Below, one piece after another: positions 41,724-51,200 of a stretch of 64,000 nt of DNA. Position numbers and translations under genes: made by a program. The stretch's first letter is position 1. Every line of letters begins with the position of its first letter. Location: assembly GCF_025398035.1 (NCBI RefSeq), contig NZ_CP104558.1, forward strand, positions 4,040,001 to 4,104,000. The letters are read 5' to 3'. The DNA comes from Rossellomorea vietnamensis. Its GTDB lineage: Bacteria > Bacillota > Bacilli > Bacillales > Bacillaceae_B. The notes beneath the pieces are model-generated. The model did no database searches. It saw nothing but the letters and a program-made list of their open reading frames with translations, and was not told the DNA's origin.

Positions 41724-42359
41724 CTATTGAGATGATGATTTAACCCCACATACAGCCACCGTATGATACCCCCGCGACACGGGTCCTTCCAATACGCGAA
41801 GGTCCGTAAACTTCAATTGTTCCATGATCGGGAGCAATTCACCTTGGATCATCTTCTTGATTGTAGTCCAGTCTTCGCCGTCTTTCCCATCGCAAAGCGT
41901 GATCAGGGCGGTTCCTCCAGGAGACAGCACCCTTTCAATTTCCTTCAATGATTTGGACAGGTCCTCCCAGAAGTAAACAGAATGGATGCTGAACACGGCT
42001 GTGAATTCTTCATCAGGGAAGGGCATTTCTTCGACCCTTCCGTGAACCAGTGACATCTGCTTTTGTCTGATGGCTTTTTTATTGCGTAAAGCTGCTGACT
42101 GGAGAAGGGTTTCTGACACATCCAATCCGGTGACACTGTAACTTCCATTCGACGAAGCGATCAGTTTCATCGCGAATCCTGCCCCGCATCCTATCTCAAG
42201 GATCCGTTCGTTTTTCTGAAGCTGGAGGTTTTCAATGGTCCACAGCGTTTCAGGCTTATGCTGGCGAATCATCTTCTCCCCGATGAACCATCCGAGAACC
42301 CCGGCGGGCCGGCTATACTGGGTGTCCATTAGGTTCTGTAATTTTGCTTTCACATTCAT
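41724..42359 (-). CDS. Class I SAM-dependent methyltransferase
   Basis: 211 residues. Motif I RILEIGCGAGFAMKLIAS (about 53-70), VTGLDVSETLLQSAALR after strand 2, FTAVFSIHSVYFWEDL and GGTALITLCDGKDGE. It starts like a UbiE/YcgJ-type methyltransferase. Start after AAAGGAGGTCATTTC on the minus strand. Divergent from a LysR gene, probably its target. Acceptor unknown. Confidence 0.88.
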   Translation of the reverse strand: MNVKAKLQNLMDTQYSRPAGVLGWFIGEKMIRQHKPETLWTIENLQLQKNERILEIGCGAGFAMKLIASSNGSYSVTGLDVSETLLQSAALRNKKAIRQKQMSLVHGRVEEMPFPDEEFTAVFSIHSVYFWEDLSKSLKEIERVLSPGGTALITLCDGKDGEDWTTIKKMIQGELLPIMEQLKFTDLRVLEGPVSRGYHTVAVCGVKSSSQ

Positions 42360-42473
42360 GAAATGACCTCCTTTTATTCATTGTGTATTTACACTATAAT
42401 TTGCTTATAACTATTAAACAATCCTATATTACTTATAGTTATTATTAACTATTTTTATAGTGGAGGTGTCAGT
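42360..42473. promoter_or_regulatory. LysR/methyltransferase divergent control region
   Basis: Contains TTATAACTATTA and TATAGTTATTATTAACTAT (about 42404-42454), repeats of an ATAACTAT/ATAGTTAT half-site in both orientations, consistent with LysR binding between the divergent start points. Confidence 0.5.
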
Positions 42474-43370
42474 ATGGAAATCAATCAGCTAATTGCATTT
42501 GAACTTGTGTCGAGGCTAGGTTCATACAGCAGAGCTTCTAGATACTTGGATGTCTCGCAGCCTACTATCAGTTTGCGGATTAAAGAGCTTGAGAAAGATG
42601 TAGGGGGATATCTTTTTGTCAGGGCAGGAAAACAAATGGAGCTGACGGATTTAGGTAAAGGGTTCCTTCCCTATGCCAGGCAGGCTCTCGAAGTCCTGCA
42701 TAAAGGGCGAGAAAGGGCGCTGTCGATACAAGAGGGCAAAAGAGGTGAGATCACGATCGGAACCCTTCCGACATTTACATCGGGACATTTCACCTCGATC
42801 GTAAGGGAAATGTATAACACCTATCCAGATATCAACATAGCCATCCACACCGGCCATAACCAACAAATCATCGATATGCTTTATGACGGAAGCATCAAGC
42901 TGGGAATGATCACTTCCCCGTTTTTTAATAAAGATTTGAAAAAGCTTTACACGATAAAAGAACCCCTGATCTTCGTTGCCCGCCGTGATCAGCCATTAAG
43001 CGGGATGAAGAACCGGAGTTATAGGGTAGAGGACATTTATGAAACGAGCAAACCATACATCATGACGGATTGGAGCGAGGAGAGCAAGCATTGGCAACGA
43101 ACCCATATGTCATTCGGGAGTGACTCCATCGAATTGCCTCCTGCTACAGCACTGGAGTTTGTCCAGAACTACAGTGGAACAGCGCTTCTTACAGAATCAA
43201 TGGTTTCGGCCTTCTTAGAAGAAGGATCATTGGTAAAGCTGGAACCGAATGATATGACGGCTCTCTATAGGGAAGTGGCTTTAGTAAGCCTGGATAGCGA
43301 ACAGTCCCTGCCTCCAGCTGCCCTGCGCTTTCTGGAAACAGTAAGGTCCGGGTTATGGGGACAGGTATAG
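42474..43370 (+). CDS. LysR family transcriptional regulator
   Basis: 298 residues. Winged helix at the N-terminus (QLIAFELVSRLGSYSRASRYLDVSQPTISLRIKELE), then the periplasmic-binding-like effector domain (EITIGTLPTFTSGHFTSIVRE, DINIAIHTGHNQQII). TGGAGGTGTC precedes ATG. Divergent from the methyltransferase gene, which is the probable target. Effector unknown. Confidence 0.94.
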   Translation: MEINQLIAFELVSRLGSYSRASRYLDVSQPTISLRIKELEKDVGGYLFVRAGKQMELTDLGKGFLPYARQALEVLHKGRERALSIQEGKRGEITIGTLPTFTSGHFTSIVREMYNTYPDINIAIHTGHNQQIIDMLYDGSIKLGMITSPFFNKDLKKLYTIKEPLIFVARRDQPLSGMKNRSYRVEDIYETSKPYIMTDWSEESKHWQRTHMSFGSDSIELPPATALEFVQNYSGTALLTESMVSAFLEEGSLVKLEPNDMTALYREVALVSLDSEQSLPPAALRFLETVRSGLWGQV

Positions 43371-43395
43371 AGGGGATGTTATCCCCGCTCTGCCG

Positions 43396-43752
43396 TTATT
43401 CATCTAATTCCTCAAACAATCCAACTGAATTACCATACGGATCGCTAAACGAACACCAGGCAGCGGGAACGCCTTCCCGGGTTTGGACTTGCTCTATCAT
43501 CATATTCAGCGATTCTATCAATCTCTCACGTTCAGAATGGATGTCTTGAACGCCTAATCGTAATGGACCATTCCCCAATGTAGGCTCTCCTTTTGCCACT
43601 TGCAGCCAAGTATTTTTCACGATTTCCCACTCGGCAAAATTTTCATGTGGGATGAAGTCTGGGTTGCGATTGAAGAGGGTTTTGTACCAACTAAGCCCTT
43701 CTTCGTAATCTGCGACTCGTACCTGAAAGGTGACTCCTGTATATTTCTTCAT
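43396..43752 (-). CDS. VOC family protein
   Basis: 118 residues on the minus strand. Single VOC module: GVTFQVRVADYEEGLSWYKTLF, FAEWEIVKNTWLQVAKGEP and WCSFSDPYGNSVGLFEEL at the end. GAGGAGG precedes the start. Convergent with the LysR gene, 25 bases apart. Function unknown. Confidence 0.83.
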   Translation of the reverse strand: MKKYTGVTFQVRVADYEEGLSWYKTLFNRNPDFIPHENFAEWEIVKNTWLQVAKGEPTLGNGPLRLGVQDIHSERERLIESLNMMIEQVQTREGVPAAWCSFSDPYGNSVGLFEELDE

Positions 43753-43941
43753 TTTTTTCCTCCTCTGTCGTTGATTATGTTTCTGAAAGTGTAAAATAGG
43801 ATATTACTGTTCTTTTCTTTAAATCTCTTATCCTATAATACATTCAAGTCAAAGATCCATTCTCCTCCCATTGCTTTCCCAAAAGATTGCATGTTCCTAT
43901 CTTTTTAAGAATAGAGTGAAACAAAAAGGGTGATTCGGTTT

Positions 43942-44334
43942 ATGAACCATTTTCATGAATTGTGCACGGAGTACGGTAGAATTCTGCAGGGAAAAGCCAA
44001 GGTGTAAAATGGCGTATGTTCCGTATCGATCGACCGGCATTTACATGTAACGATACAGGGGAGGCCAAGCAGAGGGGAGCTGAAGGCGGGATTTTCGTTT
44101 GAGGCACTTGATACAGAAGGACACGCATTGAATCTTGGGGAAGTTGTCCTGTTAGAAGAAAAAGTACCGACATTCTCGAAACTGCTTATCCAAAAAGGAT
44201 TGATCATCAGCGCTCTTCACAATCATTGGCTCTTTACCAAACCCGATATTATGTATATCCATTTTCAATCCGTGGAACCTCCACTGAGTTTTGCCCATAA
44301 GGTTGCTGAGGCTTTTACTGTTCTTAAGAAATAA
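43942..44334 (+). pseudogene. Broken DUF1259 gene with one internal stop
   Basis: ATG 43942 follows AAGGGTGATTCGG at good spacing. The frame runs 21 codons, TAA at 44005-44007, then 108 further codons to the proper stop. Both halves are one DUF1259 protein: FHELCTEYGRILQGKAKV before the stop, then NGVCSVSIDRHLHVTIQG, LGEVVLLEEKVPTF and ISALHNHWLFTKPDIMYIHF after it (the ALHNH hallmark). A single base change restores it. No start with a ribosome site exists after the stop. Confidence 0.85.
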
Positions 44335-44564
44335 AGTTTTTTCGTTCTGGGAATGCTTATGACTTCCCGAGCGTTACATATTCACTACCCGCATTTTAAA
44401 ATGATTCTAACTTTTCGAAACTTTTACCTTTCATAAGACGTATATCATACTAGAACAACCGTTTGCTGAGTCGGCTCAATTAGGTGTTGTAAAGGTTCTG
44501 GAGGAGATGACGATCTGTATTTATCCAGACCCTATAAAAATAAAATCAAAGTTAACAGAATAAT
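44335..44564. other. Intergenic stretch before the ECF-type promoter
   Basis: Together with the promoter below and its leader it makes 336 bases without a gene. I see no good terminator, repeat or small ORF. Confidence 0.5.
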
Positions 44565-44596
44565 TGAAACTATTTTATTTTGGCTCCCGTCTAATA
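44565..44596 (+). promoter_or_regulatory. ECF-type promoter of the alpha/beta hydrolase gene
   Basis: TGAAAC (44565-44570), 17-base spacer and CGTCTAATA (44588-44596). The -10 element and spacing equal those of the ECF operon promoter at 27567-27598. Confidence 0.7.
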
Positions 44597-44670
44597 GGTA
44601 GTAAAGTTTAAGAAAATATACCCAATGCATCCAAAATAACGATACAGAAAAACAGAATGGGGGAGAAAGT

Positions 44671-45513
44671 ATGTGGCAACAAAAGTTGATCCAAACAGAT
44701 CGAGGGGATTTCGAAATCTTTGAAGCGGGAAATGGTGAGCCATTATGTGTGACTCATCTGTATAGCGAGTTTAACGAGCGCGGCTACCATTTTGCTGACC
44801 GGTTTGTGGACGATTACAAAGTGTACCTTGTCAATTTGAAAGAAACGGGAAATAGCACTGAGGTTCAGGATGAAGAAGAGCTAAGTATGAGTGAAACCAG
44901 CAAGGATCTGGAAGCGATCCGATCAGCTTTAGGATATGATAGCTGGACCTTCGCCGGCCATTCCACAGGCGGGATGTTAGGGCTGGTTTATGCCGCTGAT
45001 CATCCAGATTCTTTAAAACGGTTAATTGTAGGCGGGGCCTCAGCTACAAATGAATATATGGATGATGAGGAAAGCATTTATTGTGATGAAAATCCGCATA
45101 ACAACCGATTGAAAGAGGTATTTTCCATCCTGAATTCCGATGATGCAACAAAAGAAGAACGGAAGCAAGCAGGCAGGGAATGGACGAAGATGTCTTTGAA
45201 TGACCCAAGCAGATATGATGAATACTTTTCTAAGCCAAGCAGTGGAAGAGTGGTTCAAAAACGTTTGGAGTATTATGCTTCTAACGAACTCCCAACCTAT
45301 GATATCAGAGAAGACATTTCGAACATAAAAACCCCGACCATCGTTTTTTGCGGGAAACACGACTCTCAATGCCCATTTGTGTATTCAGAGGAGATTTTCA
45401 ATCTAGTGCCCAATTCAACCTTTTATATCTTTGAAAATAGTAACCATTCCCCTCATATAGAGGAAAAAGAAAAGTTCAACGGGATGGTGAAAGACTCTTT
45501 TCATTTGGTATGA
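44671..45513 (+). CDS. Alpha/beta hydrolase, putative ECF regulon member
   Basis: 280 residues. LCVTHLYSEF-type oxyanion region, nucleophile SWTFAGHSTGGMLGLVYA (Ser about 98), Asp in IVFCGKHDSQCPF and His in NSNHSPHIEEKEKF. A proline iminopeptidase-like sequence without a signal peptide. GGGGGAGAAAGT precedes ATG. Its promoter matches the sigma operon. Confidence 0.87.
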   Translation: MWQQKLIQTDRGDFEIFEAGNGEPLCVTHLYSEFNERGYHFADRFVDDYKVYLVNLKETGNSTEVQDEEELSMSETSKDLEAIRSALGYDSWTFAGHSTGGMLGLVYAADHPDSLKRLIVGGASATNEYMDDEESIYCDENPHNNRLKEVFSILNSDDATKEERKQAGREWTKMSLNDPSRYDEYFSKPSSGRVVQKRLEYYASNELPTYDIREDISNIKTPTIVFCGKHDSQCPFVYSEEIFNLVPNSTFYIFENSNHSPHIEEKEKFNGMVKDSFHLV

Positions 45514-45533
45514 AATAAAATAAGTGAATAAAA

Positions 45534-45573
45534 CAAGGACAAAGGACGCTATACAGTTCCTTTGTCCTTTTAC
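45534..45573. terminator. Bidirectional terminator
   Basis: AAGGACAAAGGA pairs with TCCTTTGTCCTT around a 12-base loop, followed by TTACTTTATG and preceded by AAAACA. Confidence 0.75.
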
Positions 45574-45580
45574 TTTATGT

Positions 45581-46531
45581 CTAGAGAATAAACTTCCAAT
45601 AAGCAAAACAGATAAACGTGCAAATCCACGAAACAAATCCAAAGGCAGTCACAATGGTCGTTTCACCCCATCCATATTTTAACCCGTAATGATAATGAAT
45701 CGGAGTCATTCTGAAGATTCGCTTACCCCTCGATTTAAATGAAGCAACCTGGAGAATGACCGAAAGTTGTTCAGCAAAGTAGATAAAGAATAGCAGGGGA
45801 ATGAGAATCTCAACTTTTTCAATAACCGCAAGAAATGAAAGGGAGCCCCCGATCGCCAATGACCCTGTATCCCCCATAAAAGCTCTGGCAGGAAAGATAT
45901 TATAAATGAGAAACCCGAGTAAACAGCCAATCATCACTAAACAAAAAAGCTGAACCTCACTACTGTCCGAAATCATAAAAAAGAAAAAATAGGTAGGGAT
46001 TGCGACCACTCCTAAAAGACCGTCCAATCCGTCTGTAAAATTAATTGCATTCGCAGAACCGACGACAAATAAGGTGATTACAATGAGATATAAGGCCATT
46101 GGAAGATCAATAGAGAGATCTTGATAGATGCCGATGGTAGTATCTATACCTTGTTCATTCATCAAGTAGTAAAGCAGGGTACCCGTAAATAGAAATTGGA
46201 AGATAAGCTTCGTTCTACTTGAAACACCGCCGGGATCTTGCCGGGATGCCTTCCAAAAATCATCCAAAAAGCCGATGAAGCTGAATAAAATGTAGGTAAT
46301 GGCCAAGAAAAACATCAGAGGCGTAGGTGAAAAAAATAAGGAGACGATAATTCCGATAAAGAGAATGATTCCAAACATTAGCGGTGTACCCTTTTTAATC
46401 TGATGATTGGAAGGAAGCTCTTTTCGTATCGGTTGCAGGAGCTTTAATTTTCTTAAGAGTGCAATGAACAGAGGGGATAAAGCTGCGACTAAAACAAAAG
46501 CAATAATGGCCGGGATTAATTGATCTCTCAC
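45581..46531 (-). CDS. MraY-like glycosyltransferase 4 family protein (orphan)
   Basis: 316 residues, ten hydrophobic segments. MraY landmarks: NHQIKKGTPLMFG, GFLDDFWKAS, NAINFTDGLDGLLG and PARAFMGDTGSLAIGG with all the Asp residues of the polyprenyl-phosphate transferase site. The C-terminal motif reads TPIHYHYGLKYGWGE where classical MraY has HHHFE. It lies alone, outside a dcw cluster. It most likely transfers a sugar-phosphate to undecaprenyl phosphate; the sugar is uncertain. Confidence 0.83.
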   Translation of the reverse strand: MRDQLIPAIIAFVLVAALSPLFIALLRKLKLLQPIRKELPSNHQIKKGTPLMFGIILFIGIIVSLFFSPTPLMFFLAITYILFSFIGFLDDFWKASRQDPGGVSSRTKLIFQFLFTGTLLYYLMNEQGIDTTIGIYQDLSIDLPMALYLIVITLFVVGSANAINFTDGLDGLLGVVAIPTYFFFFMISDSSEVQLFCLVMIGCLLGFLIYNIFPARAFMGDTGSLAIGGSLSFLAVIEKVEILIPLLFFIYFAEQLSVILQVASFKSRGKRIFRMTPIHYHYGLKYGWGETTIVTAFGFVSWICTFICFAYWKFIL

Positions 46532-46702
46532 TTTTTATCTTCTCCTATTCTATTTAATCGTCTATACAATAGTTCTATGAAGAGTGTGGATATCCTTTAA
46601 TCAATTACAGAATTAGGTACTAAATCGAAGTCTGCTTACAAAAAAGTAGGTAGTAGGCAGGATTAGACATAAACTGCAACGAATATATAGGTAAAAAGTG
46701 GA

Positions 46703-47527
46703 ATGTGGGTGGATATGCTGAGTAAGATCATTGAGTACTACAATCAATTTGATGAATGGGGAAGGCTTGAACGTGAACCAGTCGAATTTCAGGTGAATTG
46801 GCATTACATGAGAAAATATATGCCCCGTGCAGGGTCTGTTCTTGATAATGGAGCGGGGCCAGGGAAATATTCAATGGAACTTGCCAAAGCTGGGTTTAGG
46901 GTGACACTGACCGATTTGACCCCACGATTAGTTGATGTTGCGAAAGGTAAGGCAAAGGAACTTCATTTAGAAGAACAGTTTGAAGGATTTCATGCAGCAG
47001 ACGCCAGGGACCTTCACATGATCGAAGATGAACAGTTTGACTCTTCCTTCATGCTTGGTCCCATGTACCATCTGCAAGAAGAAAACGACCGTATAAGAGC
47101 AGTGAAAGAATTAAATCGAGTGACGAAAAAAGATGGATTGGTCTTTGTTGCGTTTATGCCGAGGATCAGACACATCCTCACATCGCTCCTATCCCCTGAC
47201 CATTGGAGGCCTCATGATGAGATGGATAATATACTGCAATTTTCCCAATCAGGATGCTTTCATCACGCAGATGAAGGGCGATTTACAGGAGCCTATTATT
47301 TCGAAATAGAAGACATTAATCCTTTTATGGAAGCGAACGGTTTTGAAACAATCGAGCTGATCGGATCAAATGCAGGCACTATTTTGAATCAAGGCAATTG
47401 GGATTACTGGAGAGAAAAAGGAGAAGAGGAAGTAAGGAAAATCATTGATTTGATTATCAAAAGAGCAACGGATCCTTATATTCTTGGCATTTCTTCTCAC
47501 TTGCTTTATATCGGCCGAAAAAAATAA
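46703..47527 (+). CDS. Class I SAM-dependent methyltransferase
   Basis: 274 residues from ATG 46703 (ATG 46715 is an alternative; neither has a strong site). EYYNQFDEWGRLEREPVEFQ is the characteristic beginning of this Bacillus subfamily; motif I is VLDNGAGPGKYSMELA (about 46-61), then VTLTDLTPRLVDVA, then FDSSFMLGPMYHLQ. Followed by a VOC gene after 16 bases. Acceptor unknown. Confidence 0.85.
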   Translation: MWVDMLSKIIEYYNQFDEWGRLEREPVEFQVNWHYMRKYMPRAGSVLDNGAGPGKYSMELAKAGFRVTLTDLTPRLVDVAKGKAKELHLEEQFEGFHAADARDLHMIEDEQFDSSFMLGPMYHLQEENDRIRAVKELNRVTKKDGLVFVAFMPRIRHILTSLLSPDHWRPHDEMDNILQFSQSGCFHHADEGRFTGAYYFEIEDINPFMEANGFETIELIGSNAGTILNQGNWDYWREKGEEEVRKIIDLIIKRATDPYILGISSHLLYIGRKK

Positions 47528-47543
47528 AACGGAGGGGTTATAG

Positions 47544-47969
47544 ATGAACGATAAATTATTAAGAGTAGGAACGACTTATATTCCAGTTGGTGACGTGGAA
47601 CGTTCTTCGGAATGGTACGTAACGAATTTGGAGGCAGAATTAAACTACAAGGATGTAGATAAGGCTATTTTAAATCTTGCCAACCAAAGCATTTTTCTTG
47701 TTAGGTCAAAAGAAAACGAGAGTGCTAACTTTATAGATGTCCATGGTAAGGAACGCTTTTCTTTAACATTTGAAGTGGATGGATTAGAGGCTCTGGAAAA
47801 TGTGCGTGGGAATTTTATTCGTCGTGGGGTGAGGGTTGGAGAGATTGAGGACAGGGGTCACTCTGGGAGGAATTTTGTTTTTTATGATGTGGATGGTAAT
47901 ACGTTTGATGTGTGGAGTGAACTTAGTCCGACATTCAGGGAGAAGTATTTGGTTTCGGAATCAAAGTGA
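47544..47969 (+). CDS. VOC family protein
   Basis: 141 residues, single module: RVGTTYIPVGDVERSSEWYV, FSLTFEVDGLEALENV and NFVFYDVDGNTFDVWSEL at the end. GGAGGGGTTAT precedes ATG. Co-transcribed with the methyltransferase. Confidence 0.85.
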   Translation: MNDKLLRVGTTYIPVGDVERSSEWYVTNLEAELNYKDVDKAILNLANQSIFLVRSKENESANFIDVHGKERFSLTFEVDGLEALENVRGNFIRRGVRVGEIEDRGHSGRNFVFYDVDGNTFDVWSELSPTFREKYLVSESK

Positions 47970-48026
47970 TATAGATGGGTGGGCCACATCTGATGGGTGT
48001 GGTTTTTTTTATGGGGGAGGTTGGAG

Positions 48027-48116
48027 GTTCAGCTGCTGAATATATGGCGATAATCAGCAGGTGAATTTTCGGGTTGAATCAGCAGCTGATTAACAGAGGT
48101 TATTCAGCTGCTGAAT
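48027..48116. repeat. Four CAGCTGCTGA palindromic repeats
   Basis: GTTCAGCTGCTGAAT (48027-48041), TAATCAGCAGGTGAATT (48051-48067), GAATCAGCAGCTGATT (48076-48091) and ATTCAGCTGCTGAAT (48102-48116). Orientation alternates, so adjacent units can pair. Non-coding. Confidence 0.8.
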
Positions 48117-48162
48117 GCACCATGGTTCTAGGTGAAGATCGAAATTACTTTAACCTAACAAA

Positions 48163-48201
48163 AAAGGTGCTTATCCAAAACAGGATAAGCACCTTTATAC
48201 A
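48163..48201. terminator. Terminator between convergent VOC and pump genes
   Basis: AAAGGTGCTTATCC-aaaaca-GGATAAGCACCTTT, with T-rich tails on both strands. Confidence 0.85.
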
Positions 48202-48202
48202 A

Positions 48203-51200
48203 TTACTGAGCGACTTTCTCCTCACTCTCCAACTGCTGAGCACGTTGGCGTTTCGATTTCCTGAAATACAGCAATTCATAAAACACAGGAACGACCACAA
48301 GCGTCAGCACCGTGGCACCGGCAAGACCTCCGATGACGACAACGGCAAGAGATTTCGAGACGAGACTTCCATCTTCCGTGTGACCGAAGAGAAGGGGAAG
48401 CATGGCACAGATGGTGGCAATCGCCGTCATGATGACCGGACGGAGACGGGTGCCGCACGCTTCCAGGATCGAGTCACGAATGATCATCGTTTCCTCATTC
48501 TGCTTCACGCGGTCAATTAAGACGATGGCGTTTGTCACAACGATTCCAATCAGCATTAACGCTCCAATAAGCGCCGTTGCGTCTGCAGGGACGCGGGCAA
48601 TGAGCAGGCCGAGGACGGCCCCGATTGAGGCAAGTGGCAGCGTAATGAGAATCGCCAGCGGTGCTTTCAACGTCTTAAAGGTCAGGACCATGATCAGGTA
48701 GACAATCATGATGGATGCAAGCATTGTCATGCCAAGGTCCTTAAAGTCGTCGGCCTGTTGGGCAGCGGCGCCGCCGGTATCAAGGGAAACGCCTTTTGGC
48801 AGGTCGATATCCTTGATTTCGGTACCGATATTCTTCGAAATAACCGAGAGCTCTTCAGGTTTTACCTCTGCCGTGATTCGGACATATAAGTCACCATCTT
48901 TATGCAGGACGGTACTTGGCTTTTCTTCTTCCGTTATGGAAGCCACTTCTGTAAGAGGCTGGATGCCTGAGTTTGTCGCGATCGTCAAGTCTTTCAAATC
49001 TGACGTTGATTCAGGATTGACTCCTGCGTCCAGAAATACAGGTGTCGTTACATCATCGAGATTGATTGCCCCGATCGGCTGTGGATTCAATAAAGAGCGG
49101 ATTTGCATAGCCGTTTGCTGGGCATTCGCTTTTTCCGTGTTGACGTTCACGGTGAAGACCGGAGACGTTTTCTCCTGGTTGCTTGATACTTTTTTCACTC
49201 CGTCCACATCTTTGATCTTATCCATGATCGTTTTGGATGTAGTCAGAAGTTCATTGGTGTCATTTCCGACGACATCATAGGTGATGCTGGAGTTGGATGA
49301 ACCCCCGAAAATGGACGATGGTGAGGCTGTAATCTTCACATCTTTTTCATTCTTTTTCGTGTCATTTACTTTTTTGATGAAGGATTCCGCATCGGCTCCT
49401 TCTTTCAAGATAACAGTGTAGACCGCCGTGTCTGGATCACTCACGGCTCCGTATTGGGCATTTTCTTCACTTGCACCGTACTGGGTGATCAGGTAATCGT
49501 AACCTTCAAACCCTGCTAACTTGTCTTCGAATTCCGTCGTGCGCCCTTTGATTGTGTCTTCGGGAGTATCACTCGGGAACTCCATAGTGACAGCTACAAA
49601 TGAGGCGTCATTGGCACTTGTTGCTGCTTTCGGTAACGTGATATAAAGAGCGATGGATCCTCCGAATACAAGAATGGCTAACAGGATGGGAACCCATTTA
49701 TGGTTGAGTGACCAGCGCAGCACATTCACATAGCGGTGCGGCGTGTTGTGTTTTGGCAAAGTCGTGTTTTTCAGCATGCCTCGGCTTAACAACGGCACGA
49801 CTGTAACGGCTACAAGAAGGGAAGCCAGTAATGAATACGTAACAGTCAAGCCGAAAGGAAGCAGGAACGCTTTTAACGATCCGTTGACGAGTCCCATCGG
49901 CAGGAATACGGCCACTGTGATGAGAGTGGACGACGTAATCGCACGGGAAACTTCCTTTGTTGCGAGCAGGACATTCTGTTTGGAAAGCTTCTCATTCTGG
50001 CTGCGCCGGAAGATATTCTCGACGACGACAATACTGTCATCGACGAGTCGTCCGACGGCCACAGCGACTCCTCCCAGTGTAAGGATGTTCAGTGTGACTC
50101 CGGATAACCAGAGCAGGAATAGCGTGATACAGAGTGATAATGGAATGGAAACGACGGTAATCAGGGTCGGCTTGAATTTTCTTAGGAACAAAAGAATGAC
50201 AAGTGTTGCGAAAAGGGCACCTAGTGCTACTTCACGAACCATGGTGTTGACCGAGTTCTCCACCATATCACCAGTGGTAAACAGAGCGGTTGCTTCCACA
50301 CCGTCATAGTCCTTGTTGATTTGATCGACCGTATCTTTTACATCTTCTCCAGCCGTAACGGCACTGGCATCACTCTCTTTGAACAGGACGAATGCCAAGG
50401 CTTCTTTTCCATTCACACGGGTGATGGTGTTTACGGGTTTCACTTTTTCAACGGTGGCGATGTCTTTCAATTGAACGACAGGAGCGTTCGGGACCTGCAG
50501 GGGTACCGGCAAGTTCTTCAACGCGTCGACGGAAGTCAGATTGTCCGTGACGTTGATCGTACTCTTCTGACCGTCAATCGTCGTGCTTCCCGCAGACGCG
50601 GAAACATCCTGACCTTGTAGCACGCCCATCACTGCGTTGACCGGGATATGTAACTTCTCCAGTTTGTCATGATCAAGATTGATTTGGACCCGTGGGCTGT
50701 TTTCTCCAGCAATGCTTACCTGAGACAGGGAGCCCTTATTTTCAAAGAGTGGCTTGAACTCATCATTGACGAGATCAAGATTCTTCTTCGTCAATCCGTC
50801 ATTAAATGTCACAGACACTTGACTGATCGGGATCATCGAGGTGTTCAGCTGAGAGATTTGTGGCTGTCCGACTCCTTCTGGAAGTTGGATTCCTTTGATG
50901 GCCTCTTCGACCTTGTTTTTGGCTTCTTTCATGTCGCTTTTTGAATCGAAGTTGATGGTCACCTGGGAATATCCTTCCCCGGTCGTGGACAGGATCGATG
51001 TTTTACCTGAAATGGATGTCACTGCCTGTTCCACAGGCTCTGTGATGTTCGTTGTCATGGAGCCGGCGTCATACCCCTGTCCCAGGGTGACGACTGTCAC
51101 TTGTGGATTATCTGCTTCAGGCAGGAATTCCATTGGCAGACGGAAATAACTGATGATGCCGATAAGCAATGTGATGATGATAAATAGTGTCATGGCTGCC

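Noticed and set aside
41724-43370. Toxin-antitoxin or mobile element at the divergent pair
   Set aside because: Both genes are ordinary: LysR and methyltransferase with no repeats or integrase.
45581-46531. TagO/WecA assignment
   Set aside because: The GTPLMFG and NFTDGLDG context and size are closer to MraY, although the final motif differs.
48402-51149. Several long plus-strand frames opposite the pump gene
   Set aside because: They are antisense shadows of swrC; no ribosome sites or family motifs.
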